The translations under genes were made by a program, and so were the position numbers. A stretch of DNA of 57,267 nt from a virus. The stretch is from positions 1-57,267 of IMG/VR virus record IMGVR_UViG_3300043398_000440; one strand, 5' to 3'. The notes under the pieces were generated by a model, which was not told where the DNA came from, did not search any database, and was given only the letters and a program-made list of their open reading frames with translations. Below are positions 14,317 to 22,663 of the stretch, one piece after another (position 1 is the first letter of the stretch; every line of letters begins with the position of its first letter).

Positions 14317-14616
14317 ATGCCTACGAGACCAGACCTACACCGTCGTCGGCAAGCGCGTTACGCGTATCTAAACGAGATAAAGGCACGCACACCCTGCGCC
14401 GATTGCAAGCAACTACATCATCCTTGCGCAGTCGACTTTGACCACATCGCCAATGATAAACTGGATGCACTATCTAGTATGGCGCTGCGTACGGTTTCAA
14501 TGGCGGTGATTGATGCTGAGATTAAAAAATGCGAGGTTGTGTGCAGCAACTGTCACAGAATGCGCACGCATTTGCGGCGCGAGGCCAAGAAAAACCGCCA
14601 GGCTCCGTTCGTCTAG
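14317..14616 (+). CDS. HNH endonuclease-like protein
   Basis: The 99-aa protein has CADC, then VDFDHIANDK (the HNH His pair region), then CEVVCSNCHRMRTHLRR, the second Cys pair plus catalytic His. This is the compact HNH fold common in phages. It could nick DNA in packaging or recombination, or be a free-standing homing enzyme, given its position after a tRNA gene. The start is the second ATG of ATGCATG. Confidence 0.75.
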   Translation: MPTRPDLHRRRQARYAYLNEIKARTPCADCKQLHHPCAVDFDHIANDKLDALSSMALRTVSMAVIDAEIKKCEVVCSNCHRMRTHLRREAKKNRQAPFV

Positions 14617-14682
14617 CACCCTAGGACGCCCGTGTTTTCAAACGCGTGAAACGCTGGTGGGAATCCGGCACGGAGCACCAAG

Positions 14683-15342
14683 TTGCGCACAGTCAATATA
14701 ATCGCAGACATTGCCGGTCGCTACGATGAGTTGCAGGCGTTGCTCAAGCTGATGCCTAAAGCTAGTCTAACGCTAGCCCTCGGCGATTTGGTCGATCGCG
14801 GCCCCAAGTCGCGCCAAGTAGTCGAGTGGTTCATGGCCAAGCCGCGCTCGCGCCAGGCGCTCTTCGGCAACCATGAGCTGATGATGCTCGAAGCATCGCG
14901 CGACTTCGCGTTTGGCACGCATCCGTACTGGTACTATAACGGTGGTGACGCCACCATGACGTCCTACGGCTGGCAGGCAGTACCTGAGGCCCACCTACAG
15001 TGGCTAGAAACGCGCCCTGCGTGGTATCGCACTGATGGACTGTTTGTCAGCCACGCTCCGGTTCGAGATATCGGGGCAATACCAAAACGGTACGGCTGGA
15101 ATTGGCGCGAGTGGGCAGGCCGTGAAAGCGCCTGGCCATGGAATCGCTATCTGAGCGGACGCCCCATGCCTGGCCGCTTCATGGTGTATGGACACAACTC
15201 GCATTACGACGAACACTACTACACGGACGATGAGGGCAACATGCATCAGTATGCCGTTTGCATCGACAACTCACGCGAGAAAGAGCTGATGGGCATGCAT
15301 TGGCCAACCAAGGAACTATTCAAGGTTCCGTATGCTGGTTGA
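14683..15342 (+). CDS. PP2A-type metallophosphoesterase, first motif altered
   Basis: The 219-aa protein has GDLVDRGPKS and FGNHELMML, the second and third signatures of serine/threonine or bis-tetraphosphate-type phosphoesterases (as in lambda NinI). SHAPV and YGHNS supply later histidines. The first motif, normally GDxHG, reads ADIAGRY, so the metal-binding His is replaced. The start is TTG at 14683, seven bases after GGAG. The 3' end overlaps the DNA polymerase start by 11 bases. The substrate is unknown: protein phosphates or nucleotides. Confidence 0.75.
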   Translation: MRTVNIIADIAGRYDELQALLKLMPKASLTLALGDLVDRGPKSRQVVEWFMAKPRSRQALFGNHELMMLEASRDFAFGTHPYWYYNGGDATMTSYGWQAVPEAHLQWLETRPAWYRTDGLFVSHAPVRDIGAIPKRYGWNWREWAGRESAWPWNRYLSGRPMPGRFMVYGHNSHYDEHYYTDDEGNMHQYAVCIDNSREKELMGMHWPTKELFKVPYAG

Positions 15343-17218
15343 TACGCCAGAGAAAGCCGCTGCTGCACTACAGCAGCTAAACACGGTCGGCGGCGCGTTC
15401 GTACTGGACACCGAAACTAGCGGCCTGGTCCCATACCGCAAAGTAAATCCATCGCGACTGTGCGGCATTTCCATTGGATCAGCTGAGCATGGCGACTGTG
15501 ACCAGTATTGGGCGTTTCGCCACGTTGAAGGCAGCAACCTTGGCCTAGAGTGGATCCAGCCACTGCGTGAGGTGCTGCGCGGCCGTACCGTGCTGTTTCA
15601 TAACGCGGCGTTCGACTTGCACATGCTGATGGCGGATGGGTTCGAGATGCCGCCGAAGATCCTCGACTCAATTATCACCAGCCACACAGCTGACGAGAAC
15701 GAAGCCAACTACAAGCTGAAAGAACTTGCAGTAAAATACTTCGGTGCCAACGCGGCCAAGGAAGAAGCCGAGCTAAAAGCGGAGCTAAAGCGTCGCAAGG
15801 CAGGCAAGGAAGCAATCCACTTGCTGCCTGCGGAGCTGGTTGCGCCTTACGCACTCGACGACATCAAACTCACACGTAAGCTGCAGGACAATCGCATGCG
15901 GGAATGCATCCGTTGGGGTCTCGGCGACATTGTGCACGAGCGCTACGAGTTTGCACGCGAGCTGATCAAGATGGAGCGGCGTGGGCTGCTGCTGGACGTG
16001 GCCGAGGTGCATCGCCAGCTGGCCGCGCTCGGGCCAAAGATTGCCGAGTACCGCGAGCGCCTGTGGCAGCTGCAACGCGAGGCAGGGTTTGAAAAGCCGG
16101 TGAACCTGAACTCTCCTGCGCAGCTGCGTGCGTGGCTGAAACTGCCTAAGACAAGCAAGGACTACCTGCAGGAAATTCTGCAGTCCGGCTACCGCGAGGA
16201 TTTGCAAACCCTGCTGGATTATCGCGCGCTGTTCAAGGCAGAGTCTACGTACTTTCGGCCCTTCCTAGAGTTGGCTGACGAGCACGATCGACTGCACACC
16301 AGTTTCAAGGTTCATGGAACTTGCACCTGGCGGCTTTCGTCGAGTAACCCCAACTTGCAGAACAGCTCGCGCGACCAGAAAGATCGACTGTACAGCGTCA
16401 GAAAATGTTTCACGGCGGCTGAAGGCTGCTTTCTGGTTGAACTAGATTACGCCACAATAGAACCCCGCTTGGCTGCACACCACTCGGGTGATCCCGTCAT
16501 GATCGAGCAGTTCGTGCAAAAGCGAGACTTCCACACCGCAGTGGCTAGATCATTATTCAAAAAGGAGGACATCGACAAAGACGAGCGCACCATAGGCAAA
16601 ACGTTCGGGCTGTCGGTCATCTACGGTCTAGGCGCATTCCGCGCGGCAAAAAAACACGGGTTTCGTCACGCAAAGAATGCTGACGGCACTTGGTGCGCAT
16701 GTCATGAATCCGTGTGGGCGATGACCGCTGAAGGCATTTCCCAGGTGGCTTGCGACTCGGTTAGCACTGAATTTTGCACCTTCGCGGGTTTCAGGTATCG
16801 GCGTAACTTTTTCGACGGGTTTGCACGGTTAGACCCGTGGATGCAAGCGGTTAGATACCGCGCTAAACTGAACAAATACGTGAGATTACCACTGTTCGGT
16901 TCCGTGCAGCGATTCACTGGGCGACGTAAAGACACCCATAAATCCCCAAACGCCGTAATTCAGTCGTCGGCTGCGTTCATGCTAATGCGGGCGTTGACGA
17001 AGATTAGTAAGCTGTTTGGCGACGATTTAGACGCGCCTCGCTTGATCTGTACCGTGCATGATAGTATAGTCGCCGAAGTAAAGTTTGGCCCTAACGCGCT
17101 GGAGCAGATTCGCGTGATGAAGCAGATAATGGAAACCACCACCAAACTGCTGGTGCCGGTGATTGCCGAGGCAAAGATCGGGTTGAACCTTGGCAATATG
17201 GGCGATATCCACGTATGA
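15332..17218 (+). CDS. family A DNA polymerase (PolA-like) with 3'-5' exonuclease
   Basis: The 628-aa protein has the proofreading motifs VLDTETSG (Exo I), HNAAFDLHML (Exo II) and YALDDIKLTRKL (Exo III). Polymerase motif A is LDYATIEPRLAA, motif B ERTIGKTFGLSVIYG and motif C CTVHDSIVAEV. There is no 5' nuclease domain. Counting back from the motif B Tyr-Gly, the residue equivalent to E. coli Phe762 is Leu, a class reported in viral polymerases. It copies the phage genome with the split primase and helicase. A dispersed-motif copy (16534-16551) encodes HTAVARS. Confidence 0.93.
   Translation: MLVDTPEKAAAALQQLNTVGGAFVLDTETSGLVPYRKVNPSRLCGISIGSAEHGDCDQYWAFRHVEGSNLGLEWIQPLREVLRGRTVLFHNAAFDLHMLMADGFEMPPKILDSIITSHTADENEANYKLKELAVKYFGANAAKEEAELKAELKRRKAGKEAIHLLPAELVAPYALDDIKLTRKLQDNRMRECIRWGLGDIVHERYEFARELIKMERRGLLLDVAEVHRQLAALGPKIAEYRERLWQLQREAGFEKPVNLNSPAQLRAWLKLPKTSKDYLQEILQSGYREDLQTLLDYRALFKAESTYFRPFLELADEHDRLHTSFKVHGTCTWRLSSSNPNLQNSSRDQKDRLYSVRKCFTAAEGCFLVELDYATIEPRLAAHHSGDPVMIEQFVQKRDFHTAVARSLFKKEDIDKDERTIGKTFGLSVIYGLGAFRAAKKHGFRHAKNADGTWCACHESVWAMTAEGISQVACDSVSTEFCTFAGFRYRRNFFDGFARLDPWMQAVRYRAKLNKYVRLPLFGSVQRFTGRRKDTHKSPNAVIQSSAAFMLMRALTKISKLFGDDLDAPRLICTVHDSIVAEVKFGPNALEQIRVMKQIMETTTKLLVPVIAEAKIGLNLGNMGDIHV
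16534..16551 (+). repeat. dispersed motif in the polymerase gene
   Basis: CACCGCAGTGGCTAGATC, sense orientation, read as H-T-A-V-A-R-S. Confidence 0.7.
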
Positions 17219-17793
17219 TGAAAATTCCCGACAGTGTGCAAGTGTTCGTGATCAGCGACACGCACTGGAATCATTTGAATATAATTCAGTACAGCAGCCG
17301 TCCGTTCAAGTCGGTAGAAGAGATGAACGAGGCGATGATCCGAAACTGGCAGTCCGCCGTTCGCGATGACGATCTAGTGTTCCACTTAGGTGATTGGTTT
17401 ATGGGCGCCAAGCACCTAGCTGCTCCGATCATGAAGCGGCTAACTGGCCGCAAGATCTTGGTTCGTGGCAACCACGATAAAATGTTCAAAGGCTATCCAG
17501 AATTGGATTCGCAGCTGGAGTCAGCGCACGACTATCTAGAGGTTGCGCATCGCGGCGACTGTGCAGTGTTGTCACATTTCCCGATCGAGGTCTGGAACCA
17601 GGCCCACAAAGGATTTTGGCATCTTCACGGACACAGCCACGGCACTTCGCGTCCGGTTGGTCGACGCCTTGACGTTGGTGTAGACGCGTTTTGCAATGCC
17701 TACATGCCGCGACGCTGGCAAGACGTGGCCAAGCACATGGAGTCCCAAATCTATATGGCAGGTGATCACCACAATGAGACGCACGAATCATGA
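17215..17793 (+). CDS. calcineurin-like metallophosphoesterase
   Basis: The 192-aa protein has the full two-metal set: VISDTHWNH, HLGDWF, VRGNHDK, LSHFP and HLHGHSHG. This resembles phage/bacterial phosphoesterases acting on nucleotides or phosphorylated ends. It overlaps the polymerase stop by four bases and the kinase start by four bases, so the three genes are coupled. A role in end healing or nucleotide turnover is inferred. Confidence 0.85.
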   Translation: MMKIPDSVQVFVISDTHWNHLNIIQYSSRPFKSVEEMNEAMIRNWQSAVRDDDLVFHLGDWFMGAKHLAAPIMKRLTGRKILVRGNHDKMFKGYPELDSQLESAHDYLEVAHRGDCAVLSHFPIEVWNQAHKGFWHLHGHSHGTSRPVGRRLDVGVDAFCNAYMPRRWQDVAKHMESQIYMAGDHHNETHES

Positions 17794-18245
17794 CCGCAAC
17801 CGTTCACATCATGCGCGGCATCCCCGGCAGCGGAAAGTCTACTAAGGCGTTTTGGATCGCTGAGGGTAATCAAAGTCGAGTGTGTAGTGCCGACGACTAC
17901 TTTATTAAGGACGGCAAGTATGCGTTCGTCGCGCACGAAATTGGTAAGGCGCACCAGTCGTGCCTGAAGAAGTTTGTTGACCTGCTGCACTTGTATCGAA
18001 GTCAAGCAATACCCAAGATCGACGTAGTTGTGGACAACACAAACCTGCGGCTATGGGAATTCGACATTTACGTGAAGATTGCTGAATTAGCTGGTTGGAA
18101 GGTCGAGTATCATGAGTTCGTGCCCCCGCGCGATGCAACACTTGGCGAGTACGTGCGGGAATGCGCAGCCAGGAATACGCACGGCGTATCCGCCAATCAA
18201 TGTTTACGCATGGCTTCGATCTTCGAGGTGCGCCATGGCAGTTGA
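17790..18245 (+). CDS. P-loop kinase, polynucleotide-kinase-like (AAA_33)
   Basis: The 151-aa protein has Walker A MRGIPGSGKST near the N-terminus, SADDYF (the substrate Asp region) and VVDNTNLRLWEF, matching the kinase half of T4 Pnkp and related nucleoside kinases. The phosphatase half is absent, but a HAD phosphatase gene (18375) follows and metallophosphoesterases precede. It probably phosphorylates 5' ends or nucleotides. Confidence 0.78.
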   Translation: MTATVHIMRGIPGSGKSTKAFWIAEGNQSRVCSADDYFIKDGKYAFVAHEIGKAHQSCLKKFVDLLHLYRSQAIPKIDVVVDNTNLRLWEFDIYVKIAELAGWKVEYHEFVPPRDATLGEYVRECAARNTHGVSANQCLRMASIFEVRHGS

Positions 18246-18378
18246 CTCGCGCGACTGGGTAGATTTTTGTTCGCTGTTTAGCTGCGACTGTGCGCACCCG
18301 CCACCAGATCCGTTTTGGGACGTAGTCATTGGCCTCGGGTGTTTGCTGCTGGCGTATGCCGTTTGGGCGCTGCAATGA
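18235..18378 (+). CDS. small membrane protein, 47 aa
   Basis: The frame begins MAVDSRDWVDFCSLFSCDC and ends with a hydrophobic helix (VVIGLGCLLLAYAVWAL). It overlaps the kinase by 11 bases and the next gene by four (ATGA). GAGGTG precedes the ATG. It is a single-pass inner-membrane protein of unknown role within a nucleotide-metabolism operon. Confidence 0.55.
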   Translation: MAVDSRDWVDFCSLFSCDCAHPPPDPFWDVVIGLGCLLLAYAVWALQ

Positions 18379-18929
18379 TCGTACTTTTGGACTGTGATGG
18401 TGTGGCCGCAGACTTCGTTGGTGAGGTCGTGCGTATCGTAAAGTACGCAACCGGCCAGGACTACGCGATCACCAAGTGGCTGAAGTTGACTGACATTCCG
18501 TGCAGTAGTCAGCAGCGCGCGGAAATAGCCTACCAAATCGGCATCATGGGGCGCGATTTGCAGGTCTTGCCGGGTGCACAGGATGGTGTTAAGGCCCTGC
18601 GCGAAGCCGGCCACGATGTGCACTGGGTCACCTCGCGCTGGGACAGCCAGCGGTGGGTCACCGATCGTTGCTGGTGGCTGAAAGAGCACGGCTTGGTGCG
18701 CGACCCGCAGCGCGAGATCACCTTCACAGCAGCTAAGTGGCGCGTGCATGGGGATATCTTCGTAGACGACAAGCCTTCGAACGTAGCGGAGTGGCAATCG
18801 ACTTGGCCAAGGGGCTACGGGCTGTTGTTTGCGCAGCCCTGGAATCAAGATGTTCGTGTGGTGCGCAAGGTGGCGAACTGGCCGGACTTAGTCAAGTTCG
18901 TGGAATGGAGAGCTAATCGTGGCCTCTGA
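18375..18929 (+). CDS. HAD-family 5'(3')-nucleotidase-like phosphatase
   Basis: The 184-aa protein starts MIVLLDCDGVAADF, the DxDGV catalytic motif. HWVTSRWDSQ (motif II Ser/Thr), a Lys region (EITFTAAKW) and DIFVDDKPSNV (acidic motif) complete a deoxyribonucleotidase-type HAD fold. It may supply dephosphorylation of nucleotides or 3' ends next to the kinase. It overlaps both neighbours. A partial dispersed motif lies near 18722. Confidence 0.8.
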   Translation: MIVLLDCDGVAADFVGEVVRIVKYATGQDYAITKWLKLTDIPCSSQQRAEIAYQIGIMGRDLQVLPGAQDGVKALREAGHDVHWVTSRWDSQRWVTDRCWWLKEHGLVRDPQREITFTAAKWRVHGDIFVDDKPSNVAEWQSTWPRGYGLLFAQPWNQDVRVVRKVANWPDLVKFVEWRANRGL

Positions 18930-19233
18930 ACCACTGTCAGGATTTATGAAAAACGATGCCGGCAAACCGCGCTTTGACTTGATCCCTCCGGAAGTCGAGT
19001 TGGAGCTAGCTAAAGTGTATGAGTACGGTGGGCGCAAATATACTGAAAATAATTACCGGCAAGGTACTGAGTACTTACGGTATTTGGCTGCGGCTAGGCG
19101 GCATATGAATGCGTGGCACTTGAAAGAAGACGCGGACCGGGAATCGGGAATAAACCACTTAGCGCACGCCATCGCGAGCTTAAGCATGCTGCTGTGTATT
19201 CAATTGACCGGCGTAGGTAAGGATAATAGATGA
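18919..19233 (+). CDS. dATP/dGTP diphosphohydrolase-like protein (DUF5664)
   Basis: The 104-aa protein has KPRFDLIPPE at the start and the helical pattern VYEYGGRKYTENNY, then AARRHMNAW, and INHLAHAIASLSML, characteristic of the MazG-like phage family that hydrolyses dATP/dGTP. It may shape nucleotide pools for the polymerase. The start is GTG at 18919 after GGAG. Its stop at 19233 is immediately followed by the 3' end of the minus-strand lysis cluster, with no intergenic space. Confidence 0.75.
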   Translation: MASEPLSGFMKNDAGKPRFDLIPPEVELELAKVYEYGGRKYTENNYRQGTEYLRYLAAARRHMNAWHLKEDADRESGINHLAHAIASLSMLLCIQLTGVGKDNR

Positions 19234-19635
19234 CTACTGAAGCACCAGCGCAGCTTGACCTATCGCCAGCCCCGCCAGCACAGTCAGCAACACGCCAGAC
19301 ACGACCCCAATACCCAGCCACAGCGAGGGATGTTCATACCATCGAGTACGCATACCTGAAGCTGCGGCTGTCATCGATTGTAGCGCAGCTTGTGCTAGGT
19401 CACGTTGTTCCAGCACCAGCTGTTGCCCAGCCTGAAGTAGTTTGATTTGCTGGTCTTTGAGCCCGAGGCGGCGACCTAGGCTGACGACTTCGTCTTGCGC
19501 GTTCAGCAGGGACAACCGCAAGCACGAGACATCGGCTGCATCGCACGGTTCAGCTGCTGCGGTGGGGCGAGGGTAGCTAGCGCACCAAACCGTGAGCACG
19601 AAGGCGAGCGATAATATCTTCCTGATCCAAGTCAT
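19234..19635 (-). CDS. spanin-like exported protein with C-terminal membrane segment
   Basis: The 133-aa protein begins MTWIRKILSLAFVLTVWCAS, a signal sequence with a Cys but not a textbook lipobox. A periplasmic helical region (LKDQQIKLLQAGQQLVLEQ) and a C-terminal transmembrane stretch (LWLGIGVVSGVLLTVLAGLA) follow. Its start lies inside the i-spanin-like gene in another frame, as in Rz/Rz1 pairs. The terminal membrane segment recalls a unimolecular spanin. It probably joins the outer and inner membranes at lysis. Confidence 0.6.
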   Translation of the reverse strand: MTWIRKILSLAFVLTVWCASYPRPTAAAEPCDAADVSCLRLSLLNAQDEVVSLGRRLGLKDQQIKLLQAGQQLVLEQRDLAQAALQSMTAAASGMRTRWYEHPSLWLGIGVVSGVLLTVLAGLAIGQAALVLQ

Positions 19636-19900
19636 GGTTGGCCTTTTGCTTTTGGGAAAGGGCGATTTCTTCGCGCAATATATCCTCGGCCACCTCGACT
19701 TGGTGTGCCTTGGTTGCGTCCAGTTTGACCTGGAGTGCGGCCGACCTGGCATTGGTCAGCTCCAGCTCGCGCTTGGCGGCTGCGAAGTCCAACTCGCCTG
19801 AGCGGGTTCGCCGGCCGAAAAAATACACGCTCACGAGCAGCACGAGCGAACCCACCACAGTGGCTAGACTCTTCCATCGGGCTTTGATCCAGTCCATCAT
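19577..19900 (-). CDS. i-spanin (Rz-like)
   Basis: The 107-aa protein starts MMDWIKARWKSLATVVGSLV, an N-terminal membrane anchor. A long coiled coil follows (AAKRELELTNARSAALQVKL) ending in DIIARLRAHGLVR. This is the usual shape of Rz inner-membrane spanins. It overlaps the endolysin end and the next spanin gene, completing a holin-endolysin-spanin cassette. A dispersed motif (19853-19869) lies in the anchor. Confidence 0.75.
   Translation of the reverse strand: MMDWIKARWKSLATVVGSLVLLVSVYFFGRRTRSGELDFAAAKRELELTNARSAALQVKLDATKAHQVEVAEDILREEIALSQKQKANHDLDQEDIIARLRAHGLVR
19853..19869 (+). repeat. dispersed motif in the i-spanin gene
   Basis: CACCACAGTGGCTAGAC, antisense to the gene, which reads it as S-L-A-T-V-V. 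Confidence 0.7.
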
Positions 19901-20277
19901 GGTCGAAACACTCGATTCTTCGCGGGCCGCGACTGTAGGTGCACCCAGGTGGGGGTTGCAGAGGTGTCTTCCATCCAAAGACCGTGCTGTTCTAGCAAGT
20001 AAAGATTCTTCATGCACCACTGGCCTAGCTTGCCGTCCGGATCGTGCAGGTCAACCGCCCGTCCTTCGATATGCGCAGACTTGGCGGCGCCATTGGCGGC
20101 CCGGTTGGCTGCCGGAGTACGGTAGCCACTAGTGATGTAGGGCCGGTCACCGTAGACGAGCAGCAGCTCGGTCACTCGGCTGGCGAGCACCTCGGCTGCA
20201 TCGCGAACGGTGTCAGAGGCTTTTGCGGCTCGCGTTCGGTAGCGGCCATCGCTGGTTAAAATGTCGTCGGCTGTCAT
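19897..20277 (-). CDS. endolysin, M15-type peptidase
   Basis: The 126-aa protein has YITSGYRTPAANRAANG and SAHIEGRAVDLHDP, the H-x(n)-D zinc motif of M15 D-Ala-D-Ala type peptidases. A third ligand comes from TWVHLQ. It lacks a signal peptide, so it should need the holin encoded just upstream. The start is the ATG inside ATGCATGA overlapping the holin stop. Confidence 0.85.
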   Translation of the reverse strand: MTADDILTSDGRYRTRAAKASDTVRDAAEVLASRVTELLLVYGDRPYITSGYRTPAANRAANGAAKSAHIEGRAVDLHDPDGKLGQWCMKNLYLLEQHGLWMEDTSATPTWVHLQSRPAKNRVFRP

Positions 20278-20693
20278 GCATCGGGAGGCCTACGTCGCGG
20301 TTTGGTGGTGGGTTGGAGGCGTTCTCGAATCACCGACCAAAAATCGAGTCCGGTGATTTCGCCTAGGCGCTCAAATAGCGACTTCGCCTCACTGATTGCG
20401 ATAAACCCGGCGATGGCTTTCATGATTGGCAAGCCCGAGAAGAAATTGTTCTCGATGTACAGCGCGCAGATGATGGCAACTTGGTACGGGAAGATTTTGC
20501 GGGTCACCGTGTGCCGCAGTTTCCAGCTGACGATCGCCTCGCCACGCTTTTTGGCCGCCCACACACCTACAAACAGATCGACCACGACCAGCACAGCCAC
20601 CGCAATCATGGCCTCGCGCGCCGGAGCGATGAACGTCAGCACCCAGAACGCGAATGTGGACAGCCATTTAGCTAAGGTCGACAGAAATTCCAT
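20274..20693 (-). CDS. phage holin (family 4-like)
   Basis: The 139-aa protein has several hydrophobic segments: WLSTFAFWVLTFIAP, AMIAVAVLVVVDLFVGVWAA and VAIICALYIENNFF. The feature VDLFVGVWAAKKRGE is typical of toxin-secretion/lysis holins. The tail is basic (TTKPRRRPPDA). It should form membrane lesions releasing the endolysin encoded four bases downstream. Confidence 0.82.
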   Translation of the reverse strand: MEFLSTLAKWLSTFAFWVLTFIAPAREAMIAVAVLVVVDLFVGVWAAKKRGEAIVSWKLRHTVTRKIFPYQVAIICALYIENNFFSGLPIMKAIAGFIAISEAKSLFERLGEITGLDFWSVIRERLQPTTKPRRRPPDA

Positions 20694-20701
20694 GCGGCCT
20701 C

Positions 20702-22660
20702 CTAGTACCCTAAAGACGTTAAGCGCTCGTTGAATTGCAGCAGCTCATCGCCGTAGTCTTGCGGGGCTTTCGCGTAGTGATAGCCTTGCAACGCTCCAGT
20801 TTTGTTCAACACGCTGATATGGTAACTGGCCACGCTTGGCGGCAGTCCCTGCGTTTTGGTAATCTGGGTCGCCGCAATGCGATCCTGCGGTGTGCTAATC
20901 TTGCCGTTGAATTCCGAGCTGAATTGACTGGGCGTCAGCATTGGGTCGATCATCGGCAACAGCATGCGAATCTCACGCTCGGCCGCCGTGTCAGGCAGTG
21001 ACATAATCTTTTTGACGGACTCAGCGTACGCGGGCGGAATCAGCCCGGGGTTTAGCTGCTGAATCCAGCTGCGAATGCCTGACAGCGTGCGCGAAATCGC
21101 TCCCTGCGCCACCGCAGCAGCTGATGCTTGCGCGTTTTGTTGGAGTCCTTCGGCCGACAACTTCAGCGTCTCGCCGATTTTGGCACGGGCCAGCCGACCA
21201 GGCGTGCTGCGCACGGTTGCACCGACTGCCATTGAGCCGATTCCAGCCACGCCGCCGATTATGGGTAGCCCGAGCATCGAGCCCACACCTGCGCCGATAG
21301 CCGAGCCACGCACGTAGTCAGCCATTTTGTAGGTGGCCGGGCCGCCGCTGAACAGGTCTTTATCGACCACTTGGTCCAGGTAATCGCGCAGCGTGATCAT
21401 GGTCGAGTAACGCTCGTTCAGCACGTCCAGGCCCTTCAGCGCAGGATTTTGCCGTGCCACGTCCGCAACCGAGTCAACCACGACCTCGTTCAAGTCCTGG
21501 TTGAACATCTTTTTCATTTGGTTCTGCAGCGGCGAGTCCTTGGTCCAGTTGGCCCAGCCGCCGGAGTATTTCTTGAGTTCCCACAGCTTGGTAATGTCGC
21601 CGCCGGTGTCCAGCAACTCTTGCTCAAGTTTTTGCAGCAGCCCCATCGCTTCGGTGCGCTGCATTGGATCGGCCTGGTCGATCAGCATGCGGAACTTTGG
21701 CTCAAGCCGCATCCACAAGTCTTCCACCGGCAACGGTTCCGTTGGCGCGGCTGCCATCAGTTTGTACATCTCACCGACGTCCTCATCCATGTTGGACTCG
21801 ACACGGGTCAGGATTTCTTTCGGCGTCGGCAGTGCACCGCCCGCGTTCTTGTTGAAAATGCCCCGCTTGGTCGCTTTCTCAACCACCGGCACCAGCTCCT
21901 CAAGGCCGCCGGCGTTCTTAATGTTTTTGAGCGTCGCCCCCGCAGCAGCTAAACGATTGATAGTCGGGTCAAAGAATCGGTTTATGTTGCTGCGCGCTAA
22001 CTGATTAGCCGTGCGAACACCTGAATCGGCTACGCGCGCACCGGCCCCAATCACGCCACCAATCGCCGCACCTTCAAGCGCGTTTTTGGTTAGCCCGCCG
22101 ACATCACCCTTAGTCAGGTCTGCCTCAGAGTTACCGGCACCTGCCAACGCTCCCAGCTTGGCACCAAGGCCAAGTTCCTGCGCAAAACTTGCGCCTTTGG
22201 CGAGCCCCATGCCAGGAATCAGCGACGAGGCCAGACTGCCGCCGACGTTGCCCACCATGCTGGTGACTGGGTTTGCTTGCTGTGCAATGCGGTCGTTTTC
22301 GCGGTACTCGTCGCGCGCTTGTTCGTAGGTCTGATCGCCAAACGTCGACTTCAACCCGCCCATAATTTCGTCGAGGAACCCAAACGTGGCCCCTTGACCG
22401 ACACCGCGTGCCAGGCTTTCGAGCTTGCCGGTGGTGGCAACGCGGTGTGCGCGCGAACCTGCGAGCACAGCTCCATCAGCCAGCGCGCTAGACAAAACGT
22501 CTGGAGCTACGCTGTAGGTTGCTTTGGTTTTCGGGTCGTACACATCGGCTGCTGCGAGTGGCACGCCGCCGTCTGCCAGCGCTTGTGGCAGCACCTCCGG
22601 CGAGACGTCGTAAACGTTGCCGGTCTTGGTATCGCGTACTGAGACGGAGATTGCTGGCAT
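20702..22660 (-). CDS. large internal virion/ejection protein
   Basis: The 652-aa protein has two related N-terminal beta repeats (DTKTGNVYDVSPEVLPQALA and DPKTKATYSVAPDVLSSALA). Gly/Ala-rich amphipathic or membrane-like segments follow (GSMLGLPIIGGVAGIGSMAV). It lies in the podovirus slot between tail and lysis genes, where internal virion proteins that travel with DNA into the cell are encoded. No enzyme motif seen. Dispersed motifs occur at 21110 and 21938. Confidence 0.6.
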   Translation of the reverse strand: MPAISVSVRDTKTGNVYDVSPEVLPQALADGGVPLAAADVYDPKTKATYSVAPDVLSSALADGAVLAGSRAHRVATTGKLESLARGVGQGATFGFLDEIMGGLKSTFGDQTYEQARDEYRENDRIAQQANPVTSMVGNVGGSLASSLIPGMGLAKGASFAQELGLGAKLGALAGAGNSEADLTKGDVGGLTKNALEGAAIGGVIGAGARVADSGVRTANQLARSNINRFFDPTINRLAAAGATLKNIKNAGGLEELVPVVEKATKRGIFNKNAGGALPTPKEILTRVESNMDEDVGEMYKLMAAAPTEPLPVEDLWMRLEPKFRMLIDQADPMQRTEAMGLLQKLEQELLDTGGDITKLWELKKYSGGWANWTKDSPLQNQMKKMFNQDLNEVVVDSVADVARQNPALKGLDVLNERYSTMITLRDYLDQVVDKDLFSGGPATYKMADYVRGSAIGAGVGSMLGLPIIGGVAGIGSMAVGATVRSTPGRLARAKIGETLKLSAEGLQQNAQASAAAVAQGAISRTLSGIRSWIQQLNPGLIPPAYAESVKKIMSLPDTAAEREIRMLLPMIDPMLTPSQFSSEFNGKISTPQDRIAATQITKTQGLPPSVASYHISVLNKTGALQGYHYAKAPQDYGDELLQFNERLTSLGY

Positions 22661-22663
22661 GAG

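Noticed and set aside
19230-19445. 71-aa plus-strand frame beginning MTTEAPAQLDLSPAP
   Set aside because: It starts with an ATGA overlap but lies wholly antisense to the spanin-like gene and looks like low-complexity shadow coding.
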